DNA from: JADZAI01 sp047602465
Lineage (GTDB): Bacteria; Pseudomonadota; Alphaproteobacteria; Micropepsales; Micropepsaceae
DNA length: 64,000 nt
Assembly (NCBI GenBank): GCA_047602465.1
Contig: JASGHF010000001.1
Coordinates: 248,001-312,000 of the forward strand
Direction: 5' to 3'
The notes under the pieces were generated by a model that saw nothing but the letters and a program-made list of their open reading frames with translations, searched no databases and was not told where the DNA came from. The position numbers and the translations under genes were made by a program. This document shows, in pieces, positions 17,498-26,686 of the stretch. Position 1 is the first letter of the stretch; the number at the start of each line of letters is the position of its first letter.

Positions 17498-18199
17498 ATG
17501 ACGCACCATATCTCAGCCCGCGCCGGTCTTGCCGCTCTCACCTTCGCATTGACGCTGTCGGCGTGTTCCTCGGACAGCGAGGAGGGCTCGGTCGGCATGG
17601 CCGGCCAGATGATCTACGGAATCGTCGAGCGCCTGATCGACCCGGAGGCGACGCCGCGTCCGCCGGCGAAGATCGAACGCAAGATGGCCGCCGATCTTCC
17701 CTATGCCTCGATAGGCGTGAAGATCGACGACAATCCGCAGTTCCTGTTCCTGATGGCCAACCAGGCCGACAAGAACGAACTGTACACGCTCGGCTACCAG
17801 ATAAGCATCGTGATGCGCGGCGGCCGCGTAATCCGGACGCAGGGCCTCAGCCGCGATGTGCTGGGCGCGCGCTGGGACGGCGAGGATATCATCAAGACGG
17901 CCGTGCATTCGGGTAGTCCGGTGCAGGGCGTCCGTTGGTTCGACTCCAACGAGCGCGGGATCAGGACTCTGGAAGCGCGCTGTGTCGCGCAGGCGATCGG
18001 CGACGAGACGATCACCATTCTGGAGACGCCTATCGTCACCCGGCACATCCAGGAGACATGCCAGGTTGAAGAGCTGCAGTGGCGCTATGTGAACGATTTC
18101 TGGATCGCGCCCGATACGCTGCAGACCTGGGCGTCGATCCAGTACATCAGCCCCAAGGTCAATCCGCTGATCCTCGAGACGTTCCGCCCGGCTTCCTGA
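17498..18199 (+). CDS. yjbF: YjbF/GfcB-family lipoprotein
   Basis: A 233-residue outer-membrane lipoprotein: signal peptide with lipobox LSAC (Cys near residue 22) followed by Ser/Asp, then a soluble YjbF (YmcC/GfcB)-type domain containing GGRVIRTQGLSRDVLGARW. In E. coli the YjbF/GfcB lipoprotein works with YjbG/GfcC and YjbH in polysaccharide export. ATG 17498 begins 2 nt after the yjbH stop. The order here is E-like array, H, F, with no YjbG homologue visible. It is convergent with galU. Confidence 0.85.
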   Translation: MTHHISARAGLAALTFALTLSACSSDSEEGSVGMAGQMIYGIVERLIDPEATPRPPAKIERKMAADLPYASIGVKIDDNPQFLFLMANQADKNELYTLGYQISIVMRGGRVIRTQGLSRDVLGARWDGEDIIKTAVHSGSPVQGVRWFDSNERGIRTLEARCVAQAIGDETITILETPIVTRHIQETCQVEELQWRYVNDFWIAPDTLQTWASIQYISPKVNPLILETFRPAS

Positions 18200-18204
18200 G
18201 GCGC

Positions 18205-18226
18205 GGCATCAGCCCAGGCTGATGCC
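18205..18226. terminator. Inverted repeat between yjbF and galU
   Basis: GGCATCAGC (18205-18213), loop CCAG, GCTGATGCC (18218-18226), at the junction of two convergent genes and including the galU stop. No T tract, so a bidirectional or Rho-assisted terminator is only a possibility. Confidence 0.4.
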
Positions 18227-19078
18227 GGACTCCTTCAGAAGTTCGCGGAGGGCTGGCGCGATGTCCGGGCGGCCAAGTCCCAGCACGAGATTGGCGGCGA
18301 GGAAGCCGGCCTTGCTGCCGCAATCGTAGCGGCGGCCGCCGATGGTGACGGCGTGGAAATCCTGCTCGCCGATGAGGCGGGCCATCGCGTCGGTCAGCTG
18401 GATTTCATTGCCGGCGCCGGGCTTCTGGTCTTCCAGCTTGGCGAAGATTTCGGGCTGAAGAATGTAGCGGCCGGCCAGCATGAGCGTGGAGGGCGCCTCG
18501 GCGGGCTTGGGTTTCTCGACCAGGCCTTTCACCTCGATCATGCCGTTCTTCTCAGCGCCCGGGGCGATGACGCCGTAGGAGCCGGTAGCTTCGCGCGGAA
18601 TGTTGAGCACCGACACGAGGTTACCGCCGGACTTTTCATACGCTGCGGTCAGTTCACCCGTCGCGCCCTCGATCAGTTCGTCGGGGAGAAGGACGGCGAA
18701 CGGCTCGTCGCCGATGATGCGGCGAGCGCACCATACGGCGTGACCGAGGCCCAGCGGCCGCTGCTGGCGGACGAACACAGCCTCGCCGGCGGGCGGCACC
18801 GTCCTGCCGACGATCTCAAGCTCCGCCTTCTTGCCGCGCTTCTCCAGCGTGTCGGACATTTCATATGAAATGTCGAAATGGTCCTCGATCGAGTCCTTGC
18901 CGCGCCCGGTGACGAAGATGAAGGTTTCGATGCCGGCGGCGCGGGCCTCGTCCACCGCATACTGGATGAGCGGTTTGTCGACGACGGTCAGCATTTCCTT
19001 CGGCATCGACTTGGTCGCTGGGAGGATGCGGGTGCCGAGGCCGGCGACCGGAAAGACAGCTTTGCGGATGGGCTTCAT
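18209..19078 (-). CDS. galU: UTP-glucose-1-phosphate uridylyltransferase
   Basis: GalU makes UDP-glucose from UTP and glucose-1-phosphate, the precursor of many surface glycans. 289 residues with the nucleotidyltransferase N-terminus AVFPVAGLGTRILPATKSMP, then KEMLTVVDKPLIQYAVDEA, the FVTGRGKDSIEDHFD block and the VEKPKP segment. ATG 19078. It is convergent with the yjbH-yjbF unit, so it probably feeds the same polysaccharide pathway while being controlled separately. Confidence 0.97.
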   Translation of the reverse strand: MKPIRKAVFPVAGLGTRILPATKSMPKEMLTVVDKPLIQYAVDEARAAGIETFIFVTGRGKDSIEDHFDISYEMSDTLEKRGKKAELEIVGRTVPPAGEAVFVRQQRPLGLGHAVWCARRIIGDEPFAVLLPDELIEGATGELTAAYEKSGGNLVSVLNIPREATGSYGVIAPGAEKNGMIEVKGLVEKPKPAEAPSTLMLAGRYILQPEIFAKLEDQKPGAGNEIQLTDAMARLIGEQDFHAVTIGGRRYDCGSKAGFLAANLVLGLGRPDIAPALRELLKESGISLG

Positions 19079-19229
19079 GACTGACCCTGCGTTGGCGTTC
19101 GCCCTCGCATAGGCGCAGGATCACGTCCGGTCAAATGCGATTGGGCCGGGTGCTGGATTGAGCGTGCAGGGGCGATTTGCTACGCCGGACGGCGTCTCAC
19201 GGCATTCAAAAAGATCGAAGGGAAACGCG

Positions 19230-20699
19230 ATGGTCGGTATCGTCAGCTTCGGGGGCTACGTGCCCAGGCTTCGTCTGCAGCGCAAGGCCGCCGCGACGGC
19301 CAATGCGTGGTTCGCGCCGAACCTGATGGGCGCCGCCAAGGGCGAGCGCTCGATGGCGAATTGGGACGAAGACGCGATCACCATGGCCGTGGAGGCCGGT
19401 CGCGATTGCCTGCCGGGCGTCGATCCGCTGCTGTCGCGTGCGCATATCGACGCGGTCTATTTCGCATCGACCACGGCGCCGTTCGCCGACCGGCAGAATG
19501 CCGGCGTAGTGGCGGCGGCGCTGTCGCTGTCCGAGACTGCGGCCTCCGCCGATTTCGGCGGATCGCAACGGGCGGCGACATCGGCGCTGGCTGCGGCTTT
19601 GAACGCGGTGAAGGCGGGAGCCGCGAAGCATGCGCTGGTCGTGACGGCGGAGAAGCGCAAAGCGAAGGCGGCTTCAGCACAGGAATTGTCGTTCGGCGAT
19701 GCGGCCGGCGCTTTGGAGGTCGGATCGGAGCGCGTGATCGCGAAGCTGCTGGGCGCGGCGTCGGTGACGGTCGATTTCGTCGATCATTATTGCGGTGACG
19801 GCGAGGACTATGACTATAACTGGGAAGAGCGCTGGATCCGCGACGAGGGCTATTCGAAGATCGTGCCGCGCGCGGCGAAGGCGGCGCTGAAGGCAGCGGG
19901 GGTCGAGGCGGCGGCGATCGACCATTTCGTAATGCCATGCTCGTTCGCAAAGCTGGACCAGCAGATCGCCAAGGGTCTTGGCATCGCGCCTGAGAAGGTG
20001 CGCGACAATCTGGCAGCAACGCTGGGCGACAGCGGCGCAGCGCATCCGCTCGTCATGCTGGTGAATGCTCTGGAGAGTGCGAAGCCGGGCGAGAAGATCC
20101 TGCTCGCGGCGTTCGGTCAGGGCTGCGATGCGCTGGTGTTCGAGGTGACGGACGAGATCGGCAAGCTGAAACCGCGGCGCGGCATCGCCGGGTCGCTGAA
20201 GGCGCGCAAGGAAGAGACGAACTACCTGAAGTTCCTCGCCTTCAACGGCATGCTGGACCTTGAGAAGGGCATGCGCGCGGAGAAGGACAACAAGACGGCG
20301 CTGACGACGGCCTATCGTCGGCGCGACATGCTGTTCGGACTGACAGGTGGCAAGTGTTCGAAATGCGGTACGGCGCAGTTTCCGCGCGCGCGTATCTGCG
20401 TGAACCCGAACTGCGGCGGCGTGGATACGCAGGAGCCGTTCTGTTTCGCCGAGCTGCCGGCGACGGTGCTGTCGTGGTCGGCGGACTTCCTGACCTATTC
20501 GATGGACCCGCCGCAGCATTACGGCATGGTGACCTTCGCCGAGGGCGGGCGTTTCCTGTCGGATTTCACGGATGTCGATCGCGGTTCGTTCGATACCGGC
20601 GCGTCGGTGCGCATGGTGTTCCGCATCAAGGACTTCGATGAGAAGCGCGGGTTCCGCCGCTATTTCTGGAAGGCCGTGCCGCAGGTCGCGGCGGCCTGA
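19230..20699 (+). CDS. HMG-CoA-synthase-like protein fused to DUF35 OB-fold
   Basis: 489 residues. Residues 1-350 resemble the thiolase-fold 3-hydroxy-3-methylglutaryl-CoA synthase/KAS III superfamily (starts MVGIVSFGGYVPRLRL). Residues 360-489 form a DUF35 module with a zinc ribbon (CSKCG ... CVNPNC) and an OB fold. At the expected nucleophile position the sequence is DFGGSQRAATSAL, giving Ser112 in place of Cys, and the usual His-containing block reads DHFVMPCSF. A classical HMG-CoA synthase reaction therefore looks doubtful. ATG 19230 has GAAGGGA 6 nt upstream. It overlaps the epimerase by one base and lies near an SCP2-type thiolase; DUF35 proteins commonly partner with such thiolases. 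Confidence 0.85.
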   Translation: MVGIVSFGGYVPRLRLQRKAAATANAWFAPNLMGAAKGERSMANWDEDAITMAVEAGRDCLPGVDPLLSRAHIDAVYFASTTAPFADRQNAGVVAAALSLSETAASADFGGSQRAATSALAAALNAVKAGAAKHALVVTAEKRKAKAASAQELSFGDAAGALEVGSERVIAKLLGAASVTVDFVDHYCGDGEDYDYNWEERWIRDEGYSKIVPRAAKAALKAAGVEAAAIDHFVMPCSFAKLDQQIAKGLGIAPEKVRDNLAATLGDSGAAHPLVMLVNALESAKPGEKILLAAFGQGCDALVFEVTDEIGKLKPRRGIAGSLKARKEETNYLKFLAFNGMLDLEKGMRAEKDNKTALTTAYRRRDMLFGLTGGKCSKCGTAQFPRARICVNPNCGGVDTQEPFCFAELPATVLSWSADFLTYSMDPPQHYGMVTFAEGGRFLSDFTDVDRGSFDTGASVRMVFRIKDFDEKRGFRRYFWKAVPQVAAA

Positions 20700-21655
20700 T
20701 GGCGGTTCTCGTCACAGGCGCTGCGGGATTCATCGGCTATCACACGGCTGAGGCCTTGCTGGCGCGTGGCGAAGAGGTCGTCGGGATCGACGACCTCAAT
20801 CCCTATTACGACGTGAAACTGAAGCAGGCGCGGCTGGCGCGTCTGACAGGGCGCAAGGGTTTCACCTTCATTGAAGGCGATATCGCGGAGGAGGCGACGT
20901 TCGTGGGGCTTGCCCCGGATCGGATCGTCCATCTCGCGGCGCAGGCGGGCGTCCGCTACAGCCTGAAGAATCCGCGCGCCTATATCCGCGCGAACCTGAT
21001 GGGGCATCTCAACGTGCTGGAACTGGCGCGGGGGGGGGGCGAGGGACTGAAGCATCTCGTCTATGCCTCGTCGAGTTCGGTCTATGGCGGCAACGAGAAG
21101 GCGCCGTTCAGCGAGACGGATGCGGTGGAGAAGCCGGTGTCGCTGTATGCGGCGACGAAGCGGTCTGATGAGCTCATCTCGCACAGCTACAGCCATCTCT
21201 ACGGCATCCCGCAGACAGGCCTGCGCTTTTTCACGGTGTATGGGCCGTGGGGACGGCCGGACATGGCGTACTGGTTGTTCACTGAGGCTTTGCTGTCGGG
21301 CAAGCCCATCGACGTCTTCGCGGGCGGCGTTCTGACGCGCGACTTCACCTATGTCGACGACATCGTCTCGGGCATCCTGAAGGTGCTGGATGCGCCGCCG
21401 GAGCGCGGCATAAATCGGGTCTACAACATCGGCAACTCGAACCCGGTTTCGGTGAACGACTTCATCGCGACGCTGGAGCGTCTGACGGGCCGCACCGCGA
21501 AGCGCAACGAATTGCCCATGCAGCCGGGCGATGTCAGCGCGACCCATGCGGATGCTTCGGCGCTGGAACGTGATCATGGTTTTCGCCCTTCGACCCCGCT
21601 GGAGCAGGGGTTGGGCCGTTTCGTGGACTGGTTCCGCTCCTGGAACGGCACCTAG
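20699..21655 (+). CDS. NAD-dependent sugar epimerase, UDP-glucuronate 4-epimerase-like
   Basis: A 318-residue extended SDR: GAAGFIG NAD-binding motif at residues 7-13, the LAAQAGVRYSLKNPRAYI block typical of UDP-glucuronate 4-epimerases (LpsL/Cap1J), catalytic SSSSVYGG and YAATK, then FFTVYGPWGRPDMA and RDFTYVDDIV. It would make UDP-galacturonate for surface glycans. The start ATG overlaps the preceding stop (TGATG). A run of ten G (21030-21039) in the Gly-Gly-Gly codons near residue 112 is a slippage-prone site; the reading frame is intact as given. Confidence 0.88.
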   Translation: MAVLVTGAAGFIGYHTAEALLARGEEVVGIDDLNPYYDVKLKQARLARLTGRKGFTFIEGDIAEEATFVGLAPDRIVHLAAQAGVRYSLKNPRAYIRANLMGHLNVLELARGGGEGLKHLVYASSSSVYGGNEKAPFSETDAVEKPVSLYAATKRSDELISHSYSHLYGIPQTGLRFFTVYGPWGRPDMAYWLFTEALLSGKPIDVFAGGVLTRDFTYVDDIVSGILKVLDAPPERGINRVYNIGNSNPVSVNDFIATLERLTGRTAKRNELPMQPGDVSATHADASALERDHGFRPSTPLEQGLGRFVDWFRSWNGT

Positions 21656-21709
21656 CGCACCGGGCATGGCGGGATTAGCTTGAGAGAATAGAAATCTGGA
21701 GGAACGGAC

Positions 21710-22912
21710 ATGGCATCGGGCATTCGCGACAAGGTCGCCATTCTGGGTATGGGCTGCTCAAAGTTCGGCGAGCGCTGGGACGTCGGCGCGGAAGAGCTGA
21801 TGGTCGAGGCGCATCTGGAAGCGTTGGCCGATGCCGGTATCGACAATTCGATGATCCAGGCGGCCTGGCACTCCACCCATATCGACGAGGTAGGCGTCGG
21901 CAAGGGCGGCACGCCCGCCTCGATCGCGCTCCGTCTGCCGAACGTCGCGGTGACGCGCGTCGAGAATTTCTGCGCCGGCGGGTCGGAGGCTTTCCGCGGC
22001 GCGGTCTATGGGGTCGCCTCGGGCGCCTATGACATCGCGCTCGCGATCGGCGTTGAGAAGCTGAAGGACACCGGCTATGGCGGTCTGCCGACCGGCCAGC
22101 CCGGCACGCTGAACCCGCTGTGGATGGCGAACGGCTCGGCGCCGGGCAATTTCGCGCAGCTCGCGTCGGCCTACCGCACAAAGCATGGCGTTTCGAAGGA
22201 AGACCTGAAGCGCGCCATCGCGCATGTCTCGGTGAAGAGCCATGCCAACGGCGCGAAGAATCCGAAAGCGCATCTGCAGAAGCCGATCACCGAAGAGATG
22301 TGCTTCAACGCGCCGATGATCGCCGAGCCGCTTGGCCTTTTCGATTGTTGCGGCGTGTCGGATGGCGCGGCGGCCGCCATCGTCACGACGCCGGAGATCG
22401 CGCGAAGCCTCGGCAAGAAAGACCTGATCAGCGTGAAGGCGCTTCAGCTGTCGGTCTCGAACGGCCTGGAGAGCCAGCATAATTCCTGGGACGGCAGCTA
22501 TTTCCACACCGCCCGCATCGCCGCCCGCAAGGCCTATGAGGAAGCCGGCATCACCGATCCGCGCAACCAGATCTCGATGATGGAAGTCCATGACTGCTTC
22601 TCGGTCACCGAACTGGTGACGATGGAAGACCTTCATATCAGTCGCGAAGGCGAAGGCTGGAAGGATGTCCTCAACGGCTTCTACGACGCGGACGGGCAGG
22701 TGCCTTGCCAGATCGACGGCGGCCTGAAGTGCTTTGGCCATCCCATCGGCGCATCGGGCCTCCGCATGCTGTACGAGATGTATCTGCAGCTTCAGGGCCG
22801 GGCCGGCGCGCGCCAGCTCAAGAGCCCGACCTTCGGCATGACGCACAATCTGGGCGGTGCGCCGTCGTCGAATGTCTGCTCGGTGGCGATCATCGGCCAG
22901 ATGGGCGCCTGA
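21710..22912 (+). CDS. SCP2-type thiolase / acetyl-CoA acetyltransferase family
   Basis: 400 residues. The acylatable cysteine is in VENFCAGGSEAFRG (near residue 88). The C-terminal HDCFSVTEL and CFGHPIGASGLRM blocks carry the second catalytic residues, and the protein ends with THNLGGAP. This is the sterol-carrier-protein-X/thiolase-like branch, whose members often pair with DUF35 proteins in steroid or branched-chain side-chain cleavage; the DUF35 fusion lies two genes upstream. GGAGGAA lies just before ATG 21710. The exact substrate cannot be told from the sequence. Confidence 0.88.
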   Translation: MASGIRDKVAILGMGCSKFGERWDVGAEELMVEAHLEALADAGIDNSMIQAAWHSTHIDEVGVGKGGTPASIALRLPNVAVTRVENFCAGGSEAFRGAVYGVASGAYDIALAIGVEKLKDTGYGGLPTGQPGTLNPLWMANGSAPGNFAQLASAYRTKHGVSKEDLKRAIAHVSVKSHANGAKNPKAHLQKPITEEMCFNAPMIAEPLGLFDCCGVSDGAAAAIVTTPEIARSLGKKDLISVKALQLSVSNGLESQHNSWDGSYFHTARIAARKAYEEAGITDPRNQISMMEVHDCFSVTELVTMEDLHISREGEGWKDVLNGFYDADGQVPCQIDGGLKCFGHPIGASGLRMLYEMYLQLQGRAGARQLKSPTFGMTHNLGGAPSSNVCSVAIIGQMGA

Positions 22913-23052
22913 CGGGGCGCTCAAGTTTGTGACGGTTAACCCGTTCCCGGGGCGGCGGATCGTGGATTTGTGCGATCCGCTGCTTGGCGCTGGCACCCAA
23001 TCGGCTACAAGGACGTGTCGGCGGCCTCCGCCTCAACTGCCCGTGAGTCGAC

Positions 23053-23964
23053 ATGATCGAGGTTCGTGACCTCGTCTACGAATATCCAACCAAACGCGCG
23101 CTGAACGGCGTCAGCCTGACCATTCAGGCCGGCACCATCACCGCACTGGTCGGCCCGAACGGGGCGGGCAAGACGACGCTGATGCGCTGTCTCGCCGCGC
23201 TGGAGATGCCCTATAGCGGGCAGGTCATCATCAACGGCCTGGACACGCGCGAGAACCCGCGGCGCATCCACGAGAACCTCAGCTTTCTGCCGGATTTTTT
23301 CGGCCTCTACGATACGCTTTCGGTCCGCCGCTGTCTCACCTTCGCGGCGCGGGCGCATGGCTTGTCGGGCAGTGCGGTCGAAGCGGCGGTCGAGAAGGCA
23401 GCGGCGCGCGTCGGGCTGACGGACCGCATGAAGCAGAAAGCCGCGGAACTCTCGCGCGGCCTGCGCCAGCGGCTCGCCATCGGGCAGGCGATCGTTCACG
23501 AGCCGAACGTCATCATGCTGGACGAGCCGGCCTCCGGCCTCGACCCCGATGCTCGCCGCAGCCTTTCGGCGCTGTTCCTGGAGCTGAAGGCGAGCGGCCT
23601 GACGCTGATCGTCTCGTCGCATATCCTGTCCGAGCTTGAGGACTATTCCGACCAGATGATCATCATCCAGAACGGATTGATGGTCGGCGGCCAGGCGGTC
23701 GCGCTGAGCGAGAACCGGATATCGTATCTCGTCGAGCTGGCGGCGCCCGACGCGGGCTTCGCGGCCTATCTGGAGAGGCTGCCGGGCGTCACCCAGGCGA
23801 GCATGGCCGGCACGGCAGCCCAGATCTGGCTGGACGGCCCGGAACGGCGCGCCGGCATCATTCGCACTATCGTGGGTGACGGTTACCCGCTCTGCGGGTT
23901 CGCCGAAACCAAGCGGACGCTGGAGCAGACCTATCTGGAAGAGACGGGGAAGGCGGCGCAATGA
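23053..23964 (+). CDS. ABC transporter ATP-binding protein
   Basis: A 303-residue exporter-type ATPase: Walker A GPNGAGKTT (residues 36-44), signature LSRGLRQRLA, Walker B NVIMLDEPASGLDP and a switch His in VSSHILSELE. The C-terminal 80 residues are typical of ABC-2 type ATPases (CcmA/NatA-like). It overlaps the membrane partner gene by 4 nt (ATGA). Substrate unknown; the pair has no periplasmic binding protein, which is consistent with export. Confidence 0.93.
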   Translation: MIEVRDLVYEYPTKRALNGVSLTIQAGTITALVGPNGAGKTTLMRCLAALEMPYSGQVIINGLDTRENPRRIHENLSFLPDFFGLYDTLSVRRCLTFAARAHGLSGSAVEAAVEKAAARVGLTDRMKQKAAELSRGLRQRLAIGQAIVHEPNVIMLDEPASGLDPDARRSLSALFLELKASGLTLIVSSHILSELEDYSDQMIIIQNGLMVGGQAVALSENRISYLVELAAPDAGFAAYLERLPGVTQASMAGTAAQIWLDGPERRAGIIRTIVGDGYPLCGFAETKRTLEQTYLEETGKAAQ

Positions 23965-25325
23965 ACCCCGAACTCCTCCGCAACATCTGGATCGAGCTGA
24001 CCGAGCGCCGCCTGACGCTCATGATCATCATCGTGGCCTGTATCCTCGTCGTGGCGATCTCGCCGGGCGACTGGACCTCGGCCTCGCATACCGCCGAACT
24101 CGTTTTCTATGCCGTGGTCGTCCTGTGGGGGACACGCTGCGCGGCGCAGTCGGTGGTCGAGGAAATCGCGAACAAGACCTGGGACGGGCAACGCCTTTCG
24201 GCGATCCGTCCATGGACGATGGTCTGGGGCAAGCTGGCCGGATCGACGGTTCTCGCCTGGATCGGCGGGTTGCTGTGTCTGACGGTCATTCTCTATCAGG
24301 CCTACCGGGTCGGCGGTGCCGACAATCTCGGCATGCAGGCGGGCTATTTCTTCGCCATCGGCATCATTTCGCAGGCAACGGCGCTGCTCGCCAGCGTGGT
24401 GGCGGTGCGCCGGCGCATGAGCCACACGCGGTTCGACGTGTTCCTGTACCAGCTTGCGGGCCTGATCGCGGCGCTGCTGGTCTGGCGGGTCTGGCAGACC
24501 GTCGATCCGACATCCCTGTTCCGCAGCCTGTCGGGCGGGATCGATCCGTTCGCGGTGCGCGCGATCTGGTGGTGGGGCGGCAGCTTCGACCCCGGCACGT
24601 TCTATCTGGCCTCGCTCGCGGCTTTCCTGTTCTGGGTCATCCTCGGCAATTACCGGGTGATGCGGCGCGAACTGCAGGTCCAGAACGGTCCCGTGGTCTG
24701 GCTCGCCTTCCTGGTGTTCGCGGCGGCCTATGCCGGTGGTTTCGACTTCTGGCGGGATTACATCCGCGACGGCGCTTTCATGACAGGTATGCGTGCCGTC
24801 CAGGGCGGCATCGCGCTTGTCATCATCACCTACATGATGGCGCTGGTGGAGCCGAAGGAGATCGTCGCCTATCGTTGGCTGATCGAGTGCTTCAAGACAC
24901 GGCAGTTCGTCAGCCTGCTCGCCCGGTTCCCGGCCTGGGGTTACGCCTATCTTGCGGTGGTGATCCTCGGCGTGCTCGCCATCGTGCTGTTGCCGTGGTC
25001 GGTGGCGGAACGGGCCAACGTGTATGGCGGGCCGATGATCGTTCTGGCGGCGCTCGGCTTCGTGCTTCGCGACTGCGCCGTATTCATGGCTATGGGGCTA
25101 GGGCAGGTGGGCAAGCGCTCCGACATCGCCGCCCTCGCCATTCTGGCGCTGCTCTATGGCTTCATCCCAGGCATGTTCGCGCAGGTCGAAGGCGCGACGG
25201 CGTTCTTCTACCCCTCGGAGCACGATCCCTCGTGGCTGAACCCTCTGGCCGCGTGGGCGCAGGCCCTGATCGGCTGGTTCCTTATACTCCGCCGCCCTGA
25301 CCTGCGGCTGCGGCCGCAGTCTTGA
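23961..25325 (+). CDS. ABC transporter permease
   Basis: 454 residues with roughly ten transmembrane helices spread over the whole length, starting with a short cytoplasmic segment and the helix LMIIIVACILVVAIS. It is translationally coupled to the ATPase gene and presumably forms its membrane pore. Not a close match to any family I can name. Its last 44 bases overlap the 3' end of the convergent DUF6285 gene. Confidence 0.88.
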   Translation: MNPELLRNIWIELTERRLTLMIIIVACILVVAISPGDWTSASHTAELVFYAVVVLWGTRCAAQSVVEEIANKTWDGQRLSAIRPWTMVWGKLAGSTVLAWIGGLLCLTVILYQAYRVGGADNLGMQAGYFFAIGIISQATALLASVVAVRRRMSHTRFDVFLYQLAGLIAALLVWRVWQTVDPTSLFRSLSGGIDPFAVRAIWWWGGSFDPGTFYLASLAAFLFWVILGNYRVMRRELQVQNGPVVWLAFLVFAAAYAGGFDFWRDYIRDGAFMTGMRAVQGGIALVIITYMMALVEPKEIVAYRWLIECFKTRQFVSLLARFPAWGYAYLAVVILGVLAIVLLPWSVAERANVYGGPMIVLAALGFVLRDCAVFMAMGLGQVGKRSDIAALAILALLYGFIPGMFAQVEGATAFFYPSEHDPSWLNPLAAWAQALIGWFLILRRPDLRLRPQS

Positions 25326-25674
25326 AGCCAGAATAGGACGGCTGATCGATCGCGACCTTGTCGAGGGTCGTGCGCTTCAGATGCTCGGCGAGGCCGGGGG
25401 TCTCCAGTGTGATGTCGCCGGCCGCAATGCGGGCCGACAGCGCACGGTTGAGCTGGTCGAGCGTGCCTTCGCGGCCGAGCAGGGCCTTGAGGCGCGCCAG
25501 TTCGGCGGCGGCGCCGGCGGGGCCTTCCGCCAGTTCCCGCTCGGCGATCGCCAGCGCATTCGCGGCGACGCGGGCGTGGAAGGCAGTGTGGCCGGTGAGT
25601 TCCGGGATCGCCTTCGTCTCGATGAATTCGCGAACGGCGGCGACGATCTCGGCAAGGGTCGGTTTGTCCATCAT
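25282..25674 (-). CDS. DUF6285-like protein, partner of APH-type kinase
   Basis: 130 residues, mostly helical, starting MMDKPTLAEIVAAVREFIE with a His/Arg-containing block (HTAFHARVAANALAIAEREL). Proteins of this type sit directly downstream of APH-like acyl-CoA-associated kinases in many alphaproteobacteria and actinobacteria, as here (4-nt gap). Function unknown. The Gly/Ala-rich C-terminus overlaps the ABC permease 3' end on the other strand. Confidence 0.75.
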   Translation of the reverse strand: MMDKPTLAEIVAAVREFIETKAIPELTGHTAFHARVAANALAIAERELAEGPAGAAAELARLKALLGREGTLDQLNRALSARIAAGDITLETPGLAEHLKRTTLDKVAIDQPSYSGFKTAAAAAGQGGGV

Positions 25675-25678
25675 GGGG

Positions 25679-26668
25679 TCACCCGATCAGCAGATTGACG
25701 AGGTCGATTTCAGTCTCGGACGAGCGGCGGCCGATGGCGGCGCGCTCGACGGAGCGGTCGAAACCGGTGCGGAAGGCCTCGTACATCGACATGCACATGA
25801 TGCCCCATTTGAGGGTGCCGAAGACTTCCCACACCTTCACGTCCTCTGCGGTAAAGGCAGGACCACCACCGGCGCGATAGCCTTCCAGAAGATCTTCGAC
25901 ACTGCCGAAGCCGCCTGCCGCGCGGCCGCTGACGCCGAAGCGCCAGGAGTTGACGCAGATCCAGCCGAGATCTTCGAGCGGGTCTCCAATGTGAGCCAGT
26001 TCCCAATCCAGAACGGCGTTCAGCCCGTCCTTTGGATGAACCATGATGTTGCCGTTTCTGAAATCGCCATGAACAAGAACGAGTTGCGCGTCGTCCTTCA
26101 ACCTGTTTTGCAGCCACTTGAAAGCCAACTCGAAGACCGGCTTGGGCTGGTCGTAGGCCTGGTAGCGTTCGTGGTACTGACGAAGCTGGGTCTGTCCACC
26201 GATGCGCGGTAACTGGGGCACCGCGTCGGTCGTGGTCGCGTGAATGCGGGCCATGGCCTCGCCGCACTGATGCGCGAGGCGGCCCCGGACGGCGTCGAAC
26301 TGGGCGTCGCGGAGGATGCGACGGGCGAGCGTCTCGCCCTCGACCCGTGCCATGACGTAGCCGGTGCCGGCACCGTCTTCCGGCGTCAGGACGTAGATGA
26401 CCTCGGGCGCTGCGACGCCGGCGGCCCGGGCGGCGGTGATGACGGCGGCCTCGGTCGGCAGGCCGATGGCGTTGCCTGACGGGCTGATGGCGGAGGTGCC
26501 GCCGGGCGCACGGCGCAGGATGAAGTCACGCCCTGCGGCGCTGAACGCCCAGGTCTCCTGACTGGCGCCGCCGGATAGTCGTGTGAGCGGCCCGATCTCG
26601 CCTGTGCCACCCAGCACCCGTTGCATGGCGCGGGCGAGCGCCTCCCTGAAGTCCGGCTGTTCCGCCAT
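25679..26668 (-). CDS. APH-family phosphotransferase (ACAD10/11-like)
   Basis: 329 residues with the aminoglycoside-phosphotransferase-like kinase fold: LTRLSGGASQETWAF near residue 28, the Brenner motif LVHGDFRNGNIMV (catalytic Asp) and VLDWELAHIGDPLEDLGW (metal-binding Asp). This branch is usually linked to acyl-CoA dehydrogenases and phosphorylates hydroxyacyl-CoA-type substrates, not antibiotics. It is co-transcribed with the DUF6285 gene and lies 18 nt after recG, possibly in the same operon. Confidence 0.88.
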   Translation of the reverse strand: MAEQPDFREALARAMQRVLGGTGEIGPLTRLSGGASQETWAFSAAGRDFILRRAPGGTSAISPSGNAIGLPTEAAVITAARAAGVAAPEVIYVLTPEDGAGTGYVMARVEGETLARRILRDAQFDAVRGRLAHQCGEAMARIHATTTDAVPQLPRIGGQTQLRQYHERYQAYDQPKPVFELAFKWLQNRLKDDAQLVLVHGDFRNGNIMVHPKDGLNAVLDWELAHIGDPLEDLGWICVNSWRFGVSGRAAGGFGSVEDLLEGYRAGGGPAFTAEDVKVWEVFGTLKWGIMCMSMYEAFRTGFDRSVERAAIGRRSSETEIDLVNLLIG

Positions 26669-26686
26669 GGTCTTTGTTCCAAATGC

